DNA of 64,000 bases from Sediminibacterium sp. (GCF_019264485.1 NZ_JAHVAA010000015.1:124001-188000); one strand, 5' to 3'. Shown: positions 18,201 through 26,471, counted from the stretch's first letter. A program made the numbers and translations. Notes: generated by a model not told the origin, from the letters alone.

Positions 18201-18522
18201 CGGAATGATGGGTTAAGCGGGTGGCTTCTCCTCCGCTGGCGGGCATAACAAATACATCGAAATTGCCATAGCGGTTGCTGGCAAAAGCAATTTTCTTTCC
18301 ATCCCTGCTCCATACGGGCTGGTAATCATGTGCTTCGTGTGTGGTAATGGCGGTGGCTACACCCCCTTCTGCACTCACCGTATATAAATCGCCTTTATAG
18401 CTGAATACAATGGTGCTTCCATCAGGAGATATGGAAGGATACCGCATCCACAACGCATTGTTTTGAGCAATAATGGGTTGTATACATACTAAGGCAAAAC
18501 ACAGATGAATGAAGCGTTTCAT
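15289..18522 (-). CDS. tricorn-like S41 protease with beta-propeller and PDZ domains
   Basis: 1077 residues with an N-terminal signal peptide (MKRFIHLCFALVCIQPIIAQ). The first two-thirds are TolB/PD40-type propeller blades (ISPDGSTIVFSYKGDLY, WSRDGKKIAFASNR, SPDGKELAYLEDR). A PDZ domain follows near SLGVFVDEFTGGDG and GMLIEKIDG. The C-terminus is an S41 peptidase with VDTRFNGGGW and the probable nucleophile region SESNYSDAHTFPY. This is the domain order of tricorn protease homologues, but the signal peptide puts it in the periplasm, where it likely degrades peptides or damaged proteins. It appears intact and is transcribed alone. Confidence 0.9.
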   Translation of the reverse strand: MKRFIHLCFALVCIQPIIAQNNALWMRYPSISPDGSTIVFSYKGDLYTVSAEGGVATAITTHEAHDYQPVWSRDGKKIAFASNRYGNFDVFVMPASGGEATRLTHHSANDYPFDFSTDNASVLYGSARHTVNTNVRFPRGNLFLQTYTVPVNGGRSVLVSATGMEHAQYNRSGNLIVYQDRKGTEDPWRKHHTSSLTRDIWLFDIKANTYTQVSKFEGEDREPLFSSDDAHVYYLSEKKGAQNIFKTSLDGKEEKQITNFKDHPVRHLTRSNNNSLCFSWNGDIYTVKNDGNARKLTITIVSDVKNNAEQMVPVTATNGDIAVSPNGKELAFIFRGEVFVTSVEGGITKRITNTPQQERMVEFGADGKTVYYATERNGSWDIYKTSILRKEEPYFYASTLLKEEAVLATDKEEFQPDISPDGKELAYLEDRNMVRVMNLATKAVRTILPAGMNFSYADGDQYFEWSPDSKWLAIRSSKGRFGSSEVVMYKADGTDKTGTDLTQSGFQDGGQVFAFGGKAIVWSTDKYGKRPLAYQGARETDISILFFDQDSYDRFRLSKEDYALLQELDAKVKKDSAWKIKDSIARQNWQPDFDNVNERKIRLTPNSLVIGSFTLSNDGSKLWYTATTERNTDLWEMNTRTRETRIITRVAPGAGFVVSADGKSLFLNSAQGLAKFETESAKITPISIRSEMVLNAAGERAYIFEHAWRQVKKKFYDPNLHGLNWDMYKQAYAKFLPHINNNYDFQELLSEILGELNASHTGGRYSPQPQNADQTASLGVFVDEFTGGDGLKITEIIKNGPLDVAGTKIKAGMLIEKIDGENISAAIDWTRLLNRKAGSYVLLSVFDAASNTRFEETVKPISLGAEQNLLYNRWVNTMRAMVDKLSNGKVGYVHVQGMNDGSYRTVYEEVLGRNADKQALIVDTRFNGGGWLHEDLSNFLDGKNYITFKPYGYSAEGGEPQGKWFKPSCVLMSESNYSDAHTFPYAYRAKNIGKLIGMPVPGTSTSVWWETQIDPTMVFGIPMIANIGVKEKRPLENFQLEPDIPATLPYDALINGKDTQIEAAVKEMLRVIGEGDK

Positions 18523-19115
18523 AAATGGATATAATTGGTCTCTTTAAAGATATTAATTCAATGGAATGATCGAATTAAAATGTATGAAGGGTTAGAAAGT
18601 GCTCGGCTGAGCTGCTCACAGGCGGTATTACCTGTAAAAACAGCAGCTATGGTCAGACCCATGTAATCAGCCTTTTACCTGTACAGTTTTTTAGTACAAG
18701 ACATCGGAAACTGGAGGGAGATGGTCCGTACCATGACCGTACCATGTTCGGGGTTTCTTCGAGGTTTCTTCGGGAGTTCTTCGGGAGTTCCCGAAGAAGT
18801 TCCGAAGCGGCTTCGGGAAAATCCGAAGAAACCCGGTAGCAGGTACGAAGTAAACCCGGCCCAAATACGGCTATGATTCGACCCCGGTACGAATAAAAAA
18901 CCTTGTCTTCTACTGAAAAGCTTTACTGATGCTAGGCATATTACTGCCAGGACTTTACAGTCATTTGTTCAGCATCAAGAATATCTACTTCTGTACCACT
19001 GTAAACTACCCTTGCAACTGTTCTTCTGAACATAGCAAATGACCGTTTATTGAATTCTGAAACTTACCAGCAGATGGTTCAAGTAATTTGAAGGATAAAG
19101 TTCAATGGTAAGATT
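18523..19115. other. 593-bp intergenic region with a branched palindromic element
   Basis: No gene seen. The centre holds the multi-hairpin element at 18722-18895. The flanks contain nothing I recognise beyond the signals expected for the genes on either side. Confidence 0.6.
18722..18895. repeat. branched palindromic element (TTCTTCGGG words)
   Basis: An outer perfect 11-bp stem, GGGTTTCTTCG (18751-18761) with CGAAGAAACCC (18824-18834), encloses a 9-bp hairpin TTCTTCGGG/CCCGAAGAA (18777-18798, loop AGTT) and a 6-bp hairpin CCGAAG-CGG-CTTCGG (18802-18816). Upstream CCGTACCATG occurs twice (18726 and 18737), and GGTACGAA occurs twice downstream, able to pair with CGTACC. It could be a structured RNA or a mobile palindromic repeat. 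Confidence 0.65.
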
Positions 19116-20285
19116 ATGAACAAAAAACCCTTGCTTCTTCTGGCTGGCGTCTTTATAGCCTTGGTTACTTACGCACAAAGCATTAATAAAATAAAGCTCA
19201 ACACAGTTCTTGAAAAAGCGGAACAAACCCATTCTGAATCTGTTATCATTTATCAAAACAACACTTTAATTGCTGAAAAATATTTTGGTATTGGACAAGC
19301 CAACAATAAAATTGAAAGCATGTCTTGTACCAAAAGTATTGTTGGGCTAGCCGTTACATGTTTGCTTTCAGATAAATTAATCGACAGTCTTGATATTCCT
19401 GTTTCGAAATTTTATCCGGAGTGGCGTCAAGGACAAAAACAATTTATCACATTAAGACACCTGGTAAATATGACGTCGGGGTTGCAGAATAACCCAAATG
19501 CTTCCGCTGAAATTTATCCAAGCCCCAATTTTGTTCAGCTAGCGCTTGCGGCTGAACTTACCCATAAACCAGGCGAAGTATGGGCATACAATAACAAGTC
19601 GCTCAACCTAATGGCAGGCATCTTTCAAAAAATTACCGGCAAAAGAATGGATGTTTATATTGGTGAACGCCTTTTTAAACCATTGGGCATTACTGATTTT
19701 AGCTGGTCGCTCGATAGCGCAGGCAACCCGCATGTAATGTCTGGATGTCAGATTAAACCAATGGACTTTGCCAAAATCGGCATTTTAGTACTCAATAAAG
19801 GAAAGCTACATGATAAGGTGATCATTGAAGAAAAATACATCAATGAACTTGTTACACCATGTAAGCAGTATGAAGCTTATGGAATATTATGGTGGATTGA
19901 CTATGAAAAAACAGTTTCAATCATAGATGATGAAATAGTAGATGAACTTAAGAAAGCTGGTGTATCGCAGCAATTTATTGAAAAGGTTATACAGGCAAAA
20001 GGAACATATCATTCAAATGATGCGTATGTCGCCAAAATTCAAAGCATTTTTGGAGAGAACCCCTGGGGCTATATCAGTGAAAACCTCGGTGCAAGCCTTC
20101 GCATCAGGAAGAAAAAGTATAGTGGAAATGTAAGTTACAGGGCTGATGGTTATTTAGGCAATTATCTTATCATAGACCCCAAAAATAAAATAGTGGCTGT
20201 TAGAATGATCAGTCATCAAAGCTTTAAGACACATACCGACAATTATGCTGATTTTGGAATGCTGTTATTAAATATAACAGAATAA
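19116..20285 (+). CDS. beta-lactamase-family serine hydrolase
   Basis: 389 residues with an N-terminal signal peptide ending near AQS. The S-x-x-K motif is SCTKS near residue 70, and the Tyr motif is YNN in VWAYNNKSLN. These match the class C beta-lactamase/penicillin-binding superfamily, which includes esterases and D-amino peptidases as well as lactamases. Its real substrate is not evident. It stands alone after the large palindromic element, with a DUF5694 gene 120 bases downstream on the same strand. Confidence 0.83.
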   Translation: MNKKPLLLLAGVFIALVTYAQSINKIKLNTVLEKAEQTHSESVIIYQNNTLIAEKYFGIGQANNKIESMSCTKSIVGLAVTCLLSDKLIDSLDIPVSKFYPEWRQGQKQFITLRHLVNMTSGLQNNPNASAEIYPSPNFVQLALAAELTHKPGEVWAYNNKSLNLMAGIFQKITGKRMDVYIGERLFKPLGITDFSWSLDSAGNPHVMSGCQIKPMDFAKIGILVLNKGKLHDKVIIEEKYINELVTPCKQYEAYGILWWIDYEKTVSIIDDEIVDELKKAGVSQQFIEKVIQAKGTYHSNDAYVAKIQSIFGENPWGYISENLGASLRIRKKKYSGNVSYRADGYLGNYLIIDPKNKIVAVRMISHQSFKTHTDNYADFGMLLLNITE

Positions 20286-20407
20286 GCAAGCCTGGATAAT
20301 ATCTCCATCTTTTAGTGTTGAATGGCTACATGAACAAAACAATATATACTGAAAGCAATTGCAACTGAGATAATTAAATAAGTCAAGTATGTTATAAAAT
20401 AAATGTC

Positions 20408-21214
20408 ATGAAATATATCTATGTTTTTATTATTTTATTTTCTATCGCTTCCCTTTCAAGTGCTCAAACAATATTGGTTAAAAAAACAGAAGTGTTGCTG
20501 CTCGGCACTTTTCATTTTGCTAATCCCGGATTAGATGTTGCAAAGTTTGAAGATGTCAATATCTTATCTGACAAAAGACAGAAAGAAGTTGAAGCCCTTA
20601 TTGCAAAACTGAAAACGTTTAAACCTGATAAAATATTTATAGAAGTTCCTGTAGCTGGTCAAAAGCGTTACGATTCATTGTTAAATGCATATAAAAACGG
20701 AACCCATATTTTAAGTAAAAGTGAAAGCCAACAAATTGGCTTTCGGCTGGCAAAGGAATGTGGACTTAGTACCCTGTATTGTTCTGATTACACCAATGTG
20801 AGTTTTCCTATGGATAGTATAACGAGAATTATGGCTGCAAACCAACAAATGGGGATGCTTAAATACCTACAGGAGACAATACAAAAAGAGCAAACTGATT
20901 TTAATGAACAACTCAAAACAAAAACGATTACCGAAATACTAATTGACCAGAATACAGAAGCAGTATATAAAAAACTGGCTGGCCTGTATTATTTTTTCTT
21001 AAAAGCCGGAGATAAAAGCAATCACGTTGGTTCTTTCCTGGCCAGTGAGCAGTGGCGACGCAATACCTATATCTATGAAAATATTTTGAAAGAATTGGAT
21101 GGAAAAGAACAGAGAATACTTGTTTTGTATGGAACCACTCATGTGGCCATGCTAAAAGAAATGATGAAGTATAATGACCAATTTGACATTATACCTGTTT
21201 CAAAAATATTATGA
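20408..21214 (+). CDS. DUF5694 protein with signal peptide
   Basis: 268 residues with a signal peptide (MKYIYVFIILFSIASLSSAQ). The first strand after it is LLLGTFHFANPGLD, followed by IFIEVPVAGQKRYDS, and the C-terminus has VLYGTTHVAMLKEMM. G-T-F-H with a late G-x-x-H is typical of the DUF5694/TraB-like group, possible metal-dependent hydrolases. No activity is established. It may share a transcript with the serine hydrolase upstream. Confidence 0.72.
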   Translation: MKYIYVFIILFSIASLSSAQTILVKKTEVLLLGTFHFANPGLDVAKFEDVNILSDKRQKEVEALIAKLKTFKPDKIFIEVPVAGQKRYDSLLNAYKNGTHILSKSESQQIGFRLAKECGLSTLYCSDYTNVSFPMDSITRIMAANQQMGMLKYLQETIQKEQTDFNEQLKTKTITEILIDQNTEAVYKKLAGLYYFFLKAGDKSNHVGSFLASEQWRRNTYIYENILKELDGKEQRILVLYGTTHVAMLKEMMKYNDQFDIIPVSKIL

Positions 21215-21348
21215 TCTGCCTATCAAACAATATTACTTCTTCAATGAAATATATCTTATAACTCAAGTTACTATTATACAGTGTTGGCAAATTTCTTAAA
21301 CAGAAATTACCGCACTAAAAGGAAAAAACAATCCTGAGCGAACAAGTG

Positions 21349-22560
21349 CTAAGGATATAACAAATACTTTTTTCTCATTTCCTTATACGCACTCAATCCC
21401 GGCTCCCAGCTTTTACGGATTTCTTCTTCTGAAACGCCGTTTATTACCTGCTGTCTGAATTCACCCACACCTATCTGTATTTCTATTGAATTCATTTCTT
21501 TACTCAGTTTCTCAAAGAATTTCTCTTTGAAAGGATGTGCTTTGTACAATTCAATGATCCAGCTGATATTGATCTTTTTACTTTTTCTAAGTTTTTCTAC
21601 ATCGTAATTACGAAGATCGAGCCCATAACATTCCTGATCCATAAACAGCGGTGTTTCTGCCATGCCTTTGATGCTGGTGGGTGTATAGGAAAATGAATAA
21701 ATACCTTTTAACTCCGGACTGCCCAATACAGTGAACGGATACATGGTACCACGTCCATGATTCAGGTACACCCCTTCGAACATACAGGTGGATGGATATA
21801 ACATAATGGCCTGTTGCGTATTCAGGTTGGGCGAAGGTTTTACAGGCAATGTGTATGGCATGTCGTGATCGTAATTGGCAACAGGTATAATACGGAGATT
21901 ACATGTTGCCTTATTGGCCAGCCAGCCTTCCCCATTGGCCATCTGTGCAAATTCACCCACCGTAAGTCCGTGCGACATAGGTATCGGGAACATTCCAATA
22001 CCCGATTTGTATTTCATATCCAGTACCGGACCATCCACCAGATAGGCATTCGGATTGGGGCGATCGAGAATCAGCAATTCTTTTCCATTTTCCACGCAGG
22101 CATCCATCAACCGTACCAGTGCATTGATATTGGTATAAAAACGAACACCTACATCCTGTATATCGTAGATCATGATATCCACATCTGCCAGATCTTCTTT
22201 ACTGGGTTTGTTTTTCTTTCCATAGAGTGAAATGATCGGAATACCCGTTGCCATATCTTTTTCATCTGATACTTCTACCCCTGCGCTTGCATTGCCACGA
22301 AACCCGTGTTCAGGGCCAAATACTTTTACAATATTCACCCCCAGTTTCTGCAGACTGTCTACCAGATGTATTTTACCAATAATGGTGGTAGGATTGGCGA
22401 GCATGGCCACTCTTTTACCTTTCAGCAAAGGCAGGTATTTAGCTGTTTGCTCGGCACCTGTGAGAATAGGCCTGGCAGTTTTTTCATCAGCTACGCCGGA
22501 AAATGACTGTACACAAATCATCATGCATAAGCAAACAAGCTGAAATATCCATTTCTTCAT
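21349..22560 (-). CDS. namZ: exo-beta-N-acetylmuramidase NamZ-like (DUF1343)
   Basis: About 403 residues with a signal peptide (KKWIFQLVCLCMMICVQSFS). An ATG at 22560 is used because the apparent upstream start is TTG. Seen: ANPTT near the start, GPEHGFRG (Glu and His in the active-site region), DVGVRFYT, LDRPNP, and MYPSTCMFEGV. These are hallmarks of DUF1343, characterised as NamZ, which removes N-acetylmuramic acid from the non-reducing end of peptidoglycan fragments. It would recycle wall material or scavenge it. No other muramate-catabolism gene is beside it. Confidence 0.88.
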   Translation of the reverse strand: MKKWIFQLVCLCMMICVQSFSGVADEKTARPILTGAEQTAKYLPLLKGKRVAMLANPTTIIGKIHLVDSLQKLGVNIVKVFGPEHGFRGNASAGVEVSDEKDMATGIPIISLYGKKNKPSKEDLADVDIMIYDIQDVGVRFYTNINALVRLMDACVENGKELLILDRPNPNAYLVDGPVLDMKYKSGIGMFPIPMSHGLTVGEFAQMANGEGWLANKATCNLRIIPVANYDHDMPYTLPVKPSPNLNTQQAIMLYPSTCMFEGVYLNHGRGTMYPFTVLGSPELKGIYSFSYTPTSIKGMAETPLFMDQECYGLDLRNYDVEKLRKSKKINISWIIELYKAHPFKEKFFEKLSKEMNSIEIQIGVGEFRQQVINGVSEEEIRKSWEPGLSAYKEMRKKYLLYP

Positions 22561-22628
22561 ATGTGGCAATTGAACGATAAATATAAGTACAATTATAAAG
22601 TAGGCTTAGAATGAAGCATTTATTTATA

Positions 22629-22677
22629 TAGCCACAGATTCACAGATTAGTTCGCGTAATCTGTGAATCTGTGGCTA
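22629..22677. repeat. perfect 21-bp palindrome (CCACAGATT family)
   Basis: TAGCCACAGATTCACAGATTA (21 of 21 paired; the arm is split in mind as TAGCCACAGATT and CACAGATTA) with a 7-base loop. The same sequence forms the palindrome at 28566-28616, and half copies occur at 25841 and 26450. It lies between the VOC gene stop and the namZ start, on the 3' side of the operon. Confidence 0.85.
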
Positions 22678-22692
22678 ATCAAATCCTGGCTA

Positions 22693-23088
22693 TTAAATCG
22701 CAAACATCCAACGCACATCAAACCTGTCTACAATTTCCACAAGTGGCTCGGTGCTGCTGGTTAACACTGTGGTATGTTTATAATCGTAAAGCTGCTCTAT
22801 ATAACGGGTTCTTTCTTCATAGCTATTGCAGGCAATCAATACAGCCATATAATTACCTACCCGCCTTCCTTCATTATACACCAGATCGGACCCCTGTATA
22901 ACCAGTTTGGGAGAATATAATACCGCTCTGATGACAGGTTGTGCTGAACACCCTTCTATATGTTGCGTAAATGCATCAATGACCAATTCTCCGCCGAAAC
23001 AGGAATGATAAAGCATAAATGCTTCCCTGCAATCGCCACTGAATGTGAGAAAAATACCACTTCCTTTATGCGCTGTTGACATACTCAT
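22693..23088 (-). CDS. PhnB-like VOC protein
   Basis: 131 residues of the PhnB/glyoxalase-like vicinal oxygen chelate type: FLTFSGDCREAFMLYHSCFGGE near the N-terminus, then IQGSDL, matching other PhnB proteins. It overlaps the DUF1801 gene by four bases (ATGA), so the two are translated together. The VOC fold usually binds a metal and small substrates; no function is assigned. Confidence 0.75.
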   Translation of the reverse strand: MSMSTAHKGSGIFLTFSGDCREAFMLYHSCFGGELVIDAFTQHIEGCSAQPVIRAVLYSPKLVIQGSDLVYNEGRRVGNYMAVLIACNSYEERTRYIEQLYDYKHTTVLTSSTEPLVEIVDRFDVRWMFAI

Positions 23089-23456
23089 TTACCGCCTTTT
23101 AACTCATTCTCTTTTTTCCGGAACACAACCATACGCTTGATCATCTTTTCAGGAAGGGGTTGATCATTCGGAAATTGAATAGCTGCTTTACTTAGTTTAT
23201 ATCCTTGTAATTCTTCCCGAAACGTATCAAGAAATGCCTGGCTAAAAGGATGCGACAAGGTAATATGCTTTGCAAATGCGGCATAATAGATCAGGTAGCC
23301 CTTGTATTTAAAACAGGGTATCTGGTAACTGATACATTCTTCCACACCGGGTACTACTGCTTTAATCAGCGACCTGATCTTTTCCATTCGTACAACAACA
23401 TCGCCACTGAAAGCTGCATGGTATTGGTCGATCGTCTGGTAATCTGTTTTAGCCAT
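23085..23456 (-). CDS. DUF1801-family protein
   Basis: 123 residues from the MAKTD start. It matches the DUF1801/YdhG group, small alpha-beta proteins of the iron-chaperone-like fold (TIDQYHAAF, IRSLIKAVVPGVEECISYQIPCFKYKG). The longer in-frame start would overlap the upstream gene heavily. It overlaps both neighbours slightly, indicating an operon of DoxX-like, DUF1801 and VOC genes. Its role is not known from sequence. Confidence 0.75.
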   Translation of the reverse strand: MAKTDYQTIDQYHAAFSGDVVVRMEKIRSLIKAVVPGVEECISYQIPCFKYKGYLIYYAAFAKHITLSHPFSQAFLDTFREELQGYKLSKAAIQFPNDQPLPEKMIKRMVVFRKKENELKGGK

Positions 23457-23823
23457 GTAGCTGTTTTTTGGGTTGATAGTAATACGATACAAAAAGAATG
23501 GCGCCTACTGCTACAGGCATAAGTATGAAGCCAATGTTACCATCTACTATGATATGACTGATTACTGCAAACAGGAGGTTGAAACTAAGTCCTGCATAGG
23601 CCCACTCTCTTAGTTTGGCTGGCAGTTTTGTGATGGCAATAGCTGCTGCTCCTAACACTTTGCAAATGATAAGTGTGTAGGCAAAATAATCGGGGTAACC
23701 CAGTGGTTTAGTGCCTGCATTAACATATTCCGGCATAAACAGCACGGTTGATAAGGGCATGAGACCTTCCCATAAAAGAATGATGATGGTGGCGATCCAG
23801 AAAATGATCTTGTTGCGTTTCAT
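23449..23823 (-). CDS. DoxX-like small membrane protein
   Basis: 124 residues with about four hydrophobic segments and the DoxX-like pattern (IIILLWEGLMPLSTVLFMPEY near the N-terminus; PLGYPDYFAYTLIICKVLGA). It starts the three-gene operon and overlaps the DUF1801 start by eight bases. DoxX-like proteins are often paired with small stress or redox proteins; the substrate is unknown. Confidence 0.75.
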   Translation of the reverse strand: MKRNKIIFWIATIIILLWEGLMPLSTVLFMPEYVNAGTKPLGYPDYFAYTLIICKVLGAAAIAITKLPAKLREWAYAGLSFNLLFAVISHIIVDGNIGFILMPVAVGAILFVSYYYQPKKQLHG

Positions 23824-24188
23824 AATAATAATAAATTTGAATGTTTGGTTTAGGTGTCTTAATCGCAGCGCTTCTTCATTAAAAGCATCCCCTCCGTTTT
23901 CTTTTTTGTCTTGACACCCTCCAAAGGCGGACAAGCAAAAAAGAAACCTGCCTGACGGCAGACAGGCAAAAAAAGTCAAGGCGCCAGCAATAATGAATAA
24001 CGAATATCCAACTCCCAACTTCGAAATTCAATATTGGATATTTCGCTGTTCTTCTGTTTTACAAGGCCAGGCATCATCCATTGCTTAACGCTTCATTACG
24101 AAAATTTCTTAACGCTTTTTTTCTAAGGCCGGAGGGCTAAGTCAATACAAAAAATCTTTGTGTGTATTTTATTTAATTTTCTTTCTCA
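23824..24188. other. spacer with repeats of two families
   Basis: No gene seen. Bases 24002-24060 are a diverged inverted copy of the palindrome after cphA. A second hairpin, CCTGCCTG-ACGG-CAGACAGG, lies near 23952-23971, followed by an A run. Both are probably transcript-end elements for the AHSA1 gene to the right, whose stop is at 24189. Confidence 0.55.
24002..24060. repeat. diverged copy of the palindrome found after cphA
   Basis: GAATATCCAACTCCCAA (24002-24018) is the exact reverse complement of 17 bases within 6288-6304. It is followed by TTGGATATTTCGCTGTTC, which matches the other arm (TTGGATATTCCTCTGTTTCTCTGTTC, given in parts) with a deletion. Confidence 0.75.
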
Positions 24189-24608
24189 CTATTTATTGGT
24201 AACGTATTGAACGAAATTGTTCAGAATAGCCTGCCAGCCCTGTTGCTGTAGCTCTACCGGGTTTTCAGTTTCTGCATCAAATGTGCTGGTGATGGTAACA
24301 GTATTACCTGCTTCTTCAAAAAGGGTGGTGACCATTCTACCATCAGACATGGTGTAGGTGATTTCTTTGTGTAGCACTACTTTGTCATATACGCCACCAA
24401 AATCGAATCCGAAACTACCATCTCTGGCTTCCATTCTGTGTTTGAATGAACCGCCTTCACGCAGATCGTTTTCACTGGCAGGACAATGCCAGCTGGGATC
24501 AGCCGTGTTCCACTGCTTAATATCTTCAGGATTATTCCAGGCATCCCATACCTTCTGAACAGGTGCTTCTATGCTTGCTGATACGGTAACTTTTGTGTTG
24601 GTTGACAT
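24189..24608 (-). CDS. AHSA1/SRPBCC-domain protein
   Basis: 139 residues from the ATG at 24608. START-like SRPBCC fold of the AHSA1 group: VSASIEAPVQKVWDAWNNPE at the N-terminus, WHCPASENDLREGG and GGVYDKVV in the middle, QQGWQAILNNFVQYV at the end. It binds a hydrophobic ligand or partner. It is divergent from a GlxA-type regulator, which may control it. Confidence 0.82.
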   Translation of the reverse strand: MSTNTKVTVSASIEAPVQKVWDAWNNPEDIKQWNTADPSWHCPASENDLREGGSFKHRMEARDGSFGFDFGGVYDKVVLHKEITYTMSDGRMVTTLFEEAGNTVTITSTFDAETENPVELQQQGWQAILNNFVQYVTNK

Positions 24609-24663
24609 GTTATATGTTTTTATTGATTTAGTGATACAAAGATGCAAAGGGTTTTGCTGCGGG

Positions 24664-24717
24664 GTAATACGTGAAAACGACAAGTTGAAGGGTGTATTAC
24701 GACAATCCTTACTTTTG
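24664..24717 (+). promoter_or_regulatory. promoter and dyad upstream of the GlxA-type regulator
   Basis: TACTTTTG (24710-24717) matches TAnnTTTG, 12 bases before the ATG at 24730; TTG at 24685-24687 could be the -33 element. GTAATAC (24664-24670) and GTATTAC (24694-24700) form an exact 7-bp inverted repeat upstream, a possible operator. Confidence 0.45.
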
Positions 24718-24729
24718 AATAAGAACCCA

Positions 24730-25719
24730 ATGCCTGCAGCCATGCGTATTTCTGTTTTTGTTCCGGAATATGGTGTCATTGAAGCCATTACTCCACCATT
24801 CAGGTCATTTCATACTGCCAATGAATTTCTTACCGCTTTTGGAAAAAAGGCGGTATTTGAAGTGGAATATGTTGGACTGAACAAGTATGTTACCGCCAAT
24901 AATGGCGAGTACACCATAAAGACAGACCGGTTGCTGAAAGATGTTGAAACAACAGATCTGCTCATTATTCCGCCCACTTTTGGCGATACGGGCAGAGGTA
25001 TTGCGGCCAATGCAGATGCCATTCCCTATTTCAAAGCACTGCATCAGAAAGGTGCCAGTTTGGCCAGTCTTTGTATTGGTGCTTTTTTACTGGCAGAAAC
25101 GGGTTTACTGAATGGTAAAAAATGTTCTACTCATTGGGCCTATATCAATGAGTTCAGGGAGAAATATCCTGAAATAGCGGTAGAAGATGGTGCCATCATT
25201 ACAGAGTACGACAATATTTACAGCAGTGGCGGTGCCAGTAGCTTATGGAATCTGGTGCTGTACCTGATAGAAAAATTCTCAGACAAAGAAACAGCCGTAC
25301 TGATCTCCAAATATTTTGCACTGGATATTGGTCGCGACAGCCAGGCTCAGTTTGCCATTTTCAGAGGACAGCGTAACCATACTGATACCGAGATTCAGCA
25401 AGTGCAGGACTTCATTGAAAAAAATTATGAAGAGAAAGTAACCATCGAACAATTGGCCACCATCATCAATACCGGACGCAGAACTTTTGAAAGAAGGTTC
25501 AAACAGGCCACCAATAATTCTCCCATTGAATATTTACAACGTGTACGAATTGAAGCTGCCAAAAAACATTTTGAGCACTCCCGCAAAAATGTGAATGAAG
25601 TAATGTATGATGTTGGTTATACTGATACAAAAGCCTTCCGTGATATTTTCAAGAAACTAACGGGGCTTACGCCGATTGAGTACAGGAATCGATTTGTAAA
25701 AACCACAACTGAGATATAA
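24730..25719 (+). CDS. GlxA-type transcriptional regulator (DJ-1 plus AraC)
   Basis: 329 residues from MPAAMRIS. The first half is a DJ-1/PfpI-like domain with SLCIGAFLLAETGLLNGK (Cys of the nucleophile elbow) and TTHW-like CSTHW. The last 90 residues are an AraC/XylS domain with two helix-turn-helix motifs (VTIEQLATIINTGRRTFERR and VNEVMYDVGYTDTKAFRDIF). This domain order is typical of GlxA-like regulators. It is divergent from the AHSA1 gene and is followed immediately by a 23-bp palindrome. Confidence 0.88.
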   Translation: MPAAMRISVFVPEYGVIEAITPPFRSFHTANEFLTAFGKKAVFEVEYVGLNKYVTANNGEYTIKTDRLLKDVETTDLLIIPPTFGDTGRGIAANADAIPYFKALHQKGASLASLCIGAFLLAETGLLNGKKCSTHWAYINEFREKYPEIAVEDGAIITEYDNIYSSGGASSLWNLVLYLIEKFSDKETAVLISKYFALDIGRDSQAQFAIFRGQRNHTDTEIQQVQDFIEKNYEEKVTIEQLATIINTGRRTFERRFKQATNNSPIEYLQRVRIEAAKKHFEHSRKNVNEVMYDVGYTDTKAFRDIFKKLTGLTPIEYRNRFVKTTTEI

Positions 25720-25794
25720 ATGGAACACAGATTTTCATGATGATGATGATCTGTCATGATAAATCATAAGGATCATGAAAATCCGTGTTCCATT
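25720..25794. repeat. palindrome after the GlxA-type gene
   Basis: AATGGAACACAGATTTTCATGAT (arms 25720-25742 and 25772-25794; arm named here by its first and last words, AATGGAACACAG and TTTTCATGAT) pairs with 22 of 23 positions. It starts on the base after the stop codon, with further TGATGATGAT/ATCATAAGGATCAT symmetry inside. Likely a transcript end. Confidence 0.8.
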
Positions 25795-25840
25795 CATCGT
25801 CGATTTATTGAAAACGTATTGATGGCAATAAAATAATTAA

Positions 25841-25852
25841 GCCACAGATTCA
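25841..25852. repeat. half copy of the CCACAGATT palindrome
   Basis: GCCACAGATTCA matches the arm of the palindrome at 22629, without a complementary partner nearby. Confidence 0.45.
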
Positions 25853-25908
25853 TTCTCACACTTCATCAATTCTATTGATTAATCTTTGTATCTTCAAAGA
25901 AAAAAAAT

Positions 25909-26409
25909 ATGCTTAGTAAAACAATGGCCGAGGCCTTAAACAAACAGGTGCTGATGGAGGCCCAGAGTTCTCAGGCATACCTTGCCATGGGTAGCTGGGC
26001 AGAAATACAACCCGGATTAAAAGGTGTTACCTCTTTCTTCTTTAAACACAGTGAAGAAGAAAGAATGCATATGCTCAAACTCATTCACTATATCAACGAA
26101 AGAGGCGGCTTTGCCATAGTACCGGAACTCAAACAACCCACCCTCACTTTCGTATCGCTCAAGCAGGCTTTTGAGGAACTGTTAAAACACGAACTCGCTG
26201 TAAGTGCCAGCATCAATGACCTCGTGGATCGTGCCTTAAGTGAAAAAGATTATGCTACCCATAATTTCTTACAATGGTATGTAATGGAACAAATGGAAGA
26301 AGAAAAACTGGCCCGCGACTGCAATGACAAACTGGAAATGGTGGGCGATGACCGTAGTGGATTGTATTTATTTGACAGGGATATTATGACGATGGATATG
26401 GAGAAATAA
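25909..26409 (+). CDS. ftnA: ferritin
   Basis: 166 residues, standard ferritin length. It oxidises and stores iron in a 24-subunit cage. Glu and His of the ferroxidase centre are seen in EAQSSQAYLAM, HSEEERMHMLKL and further helices (QWYVMEQMEEEKLA). The C-terminus is short and fits the bacterial non-haem group. A possible -7 promoter (AATCTTTG, 25881-25888) lies about 20 bases upstream. It is monocistronic. Confidence 0.93.
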   Translation: MLSKTMAEALNKQVLMEAQSSQAYLAMGSWAEIQPGLKGVTSFFFKHSEEERMHMLKLIHYINERGGFAIVPELKQPTLTFVSLKQAFEELLKHELAVSASINDLVDRALSEKDYATHNFLQWYVMEQMEEEKLARDCNDKLEMVGDDRSGLYLFDRDIMTMDMEK

Positions 26410-26449
26410 TAGCAGGAAGAAACAAGAAAGAAAAATACAGAGGGATATT

Positions 26450-26471
26450 TTAGCCACAGATTCGCAGATTA
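26450..26471. repeat. half copy of the CCACAGATT palindrome
   Basis: TTAGCCACAGATTCGCAGATTA differs from the palindrome arm at 28566 by a single base, without a complementary partner. It lies 40 bases after the ferritin stop. (Arm read as TTAGCCACAGATTC and GCAGATTA.). Confidence 0.6.
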
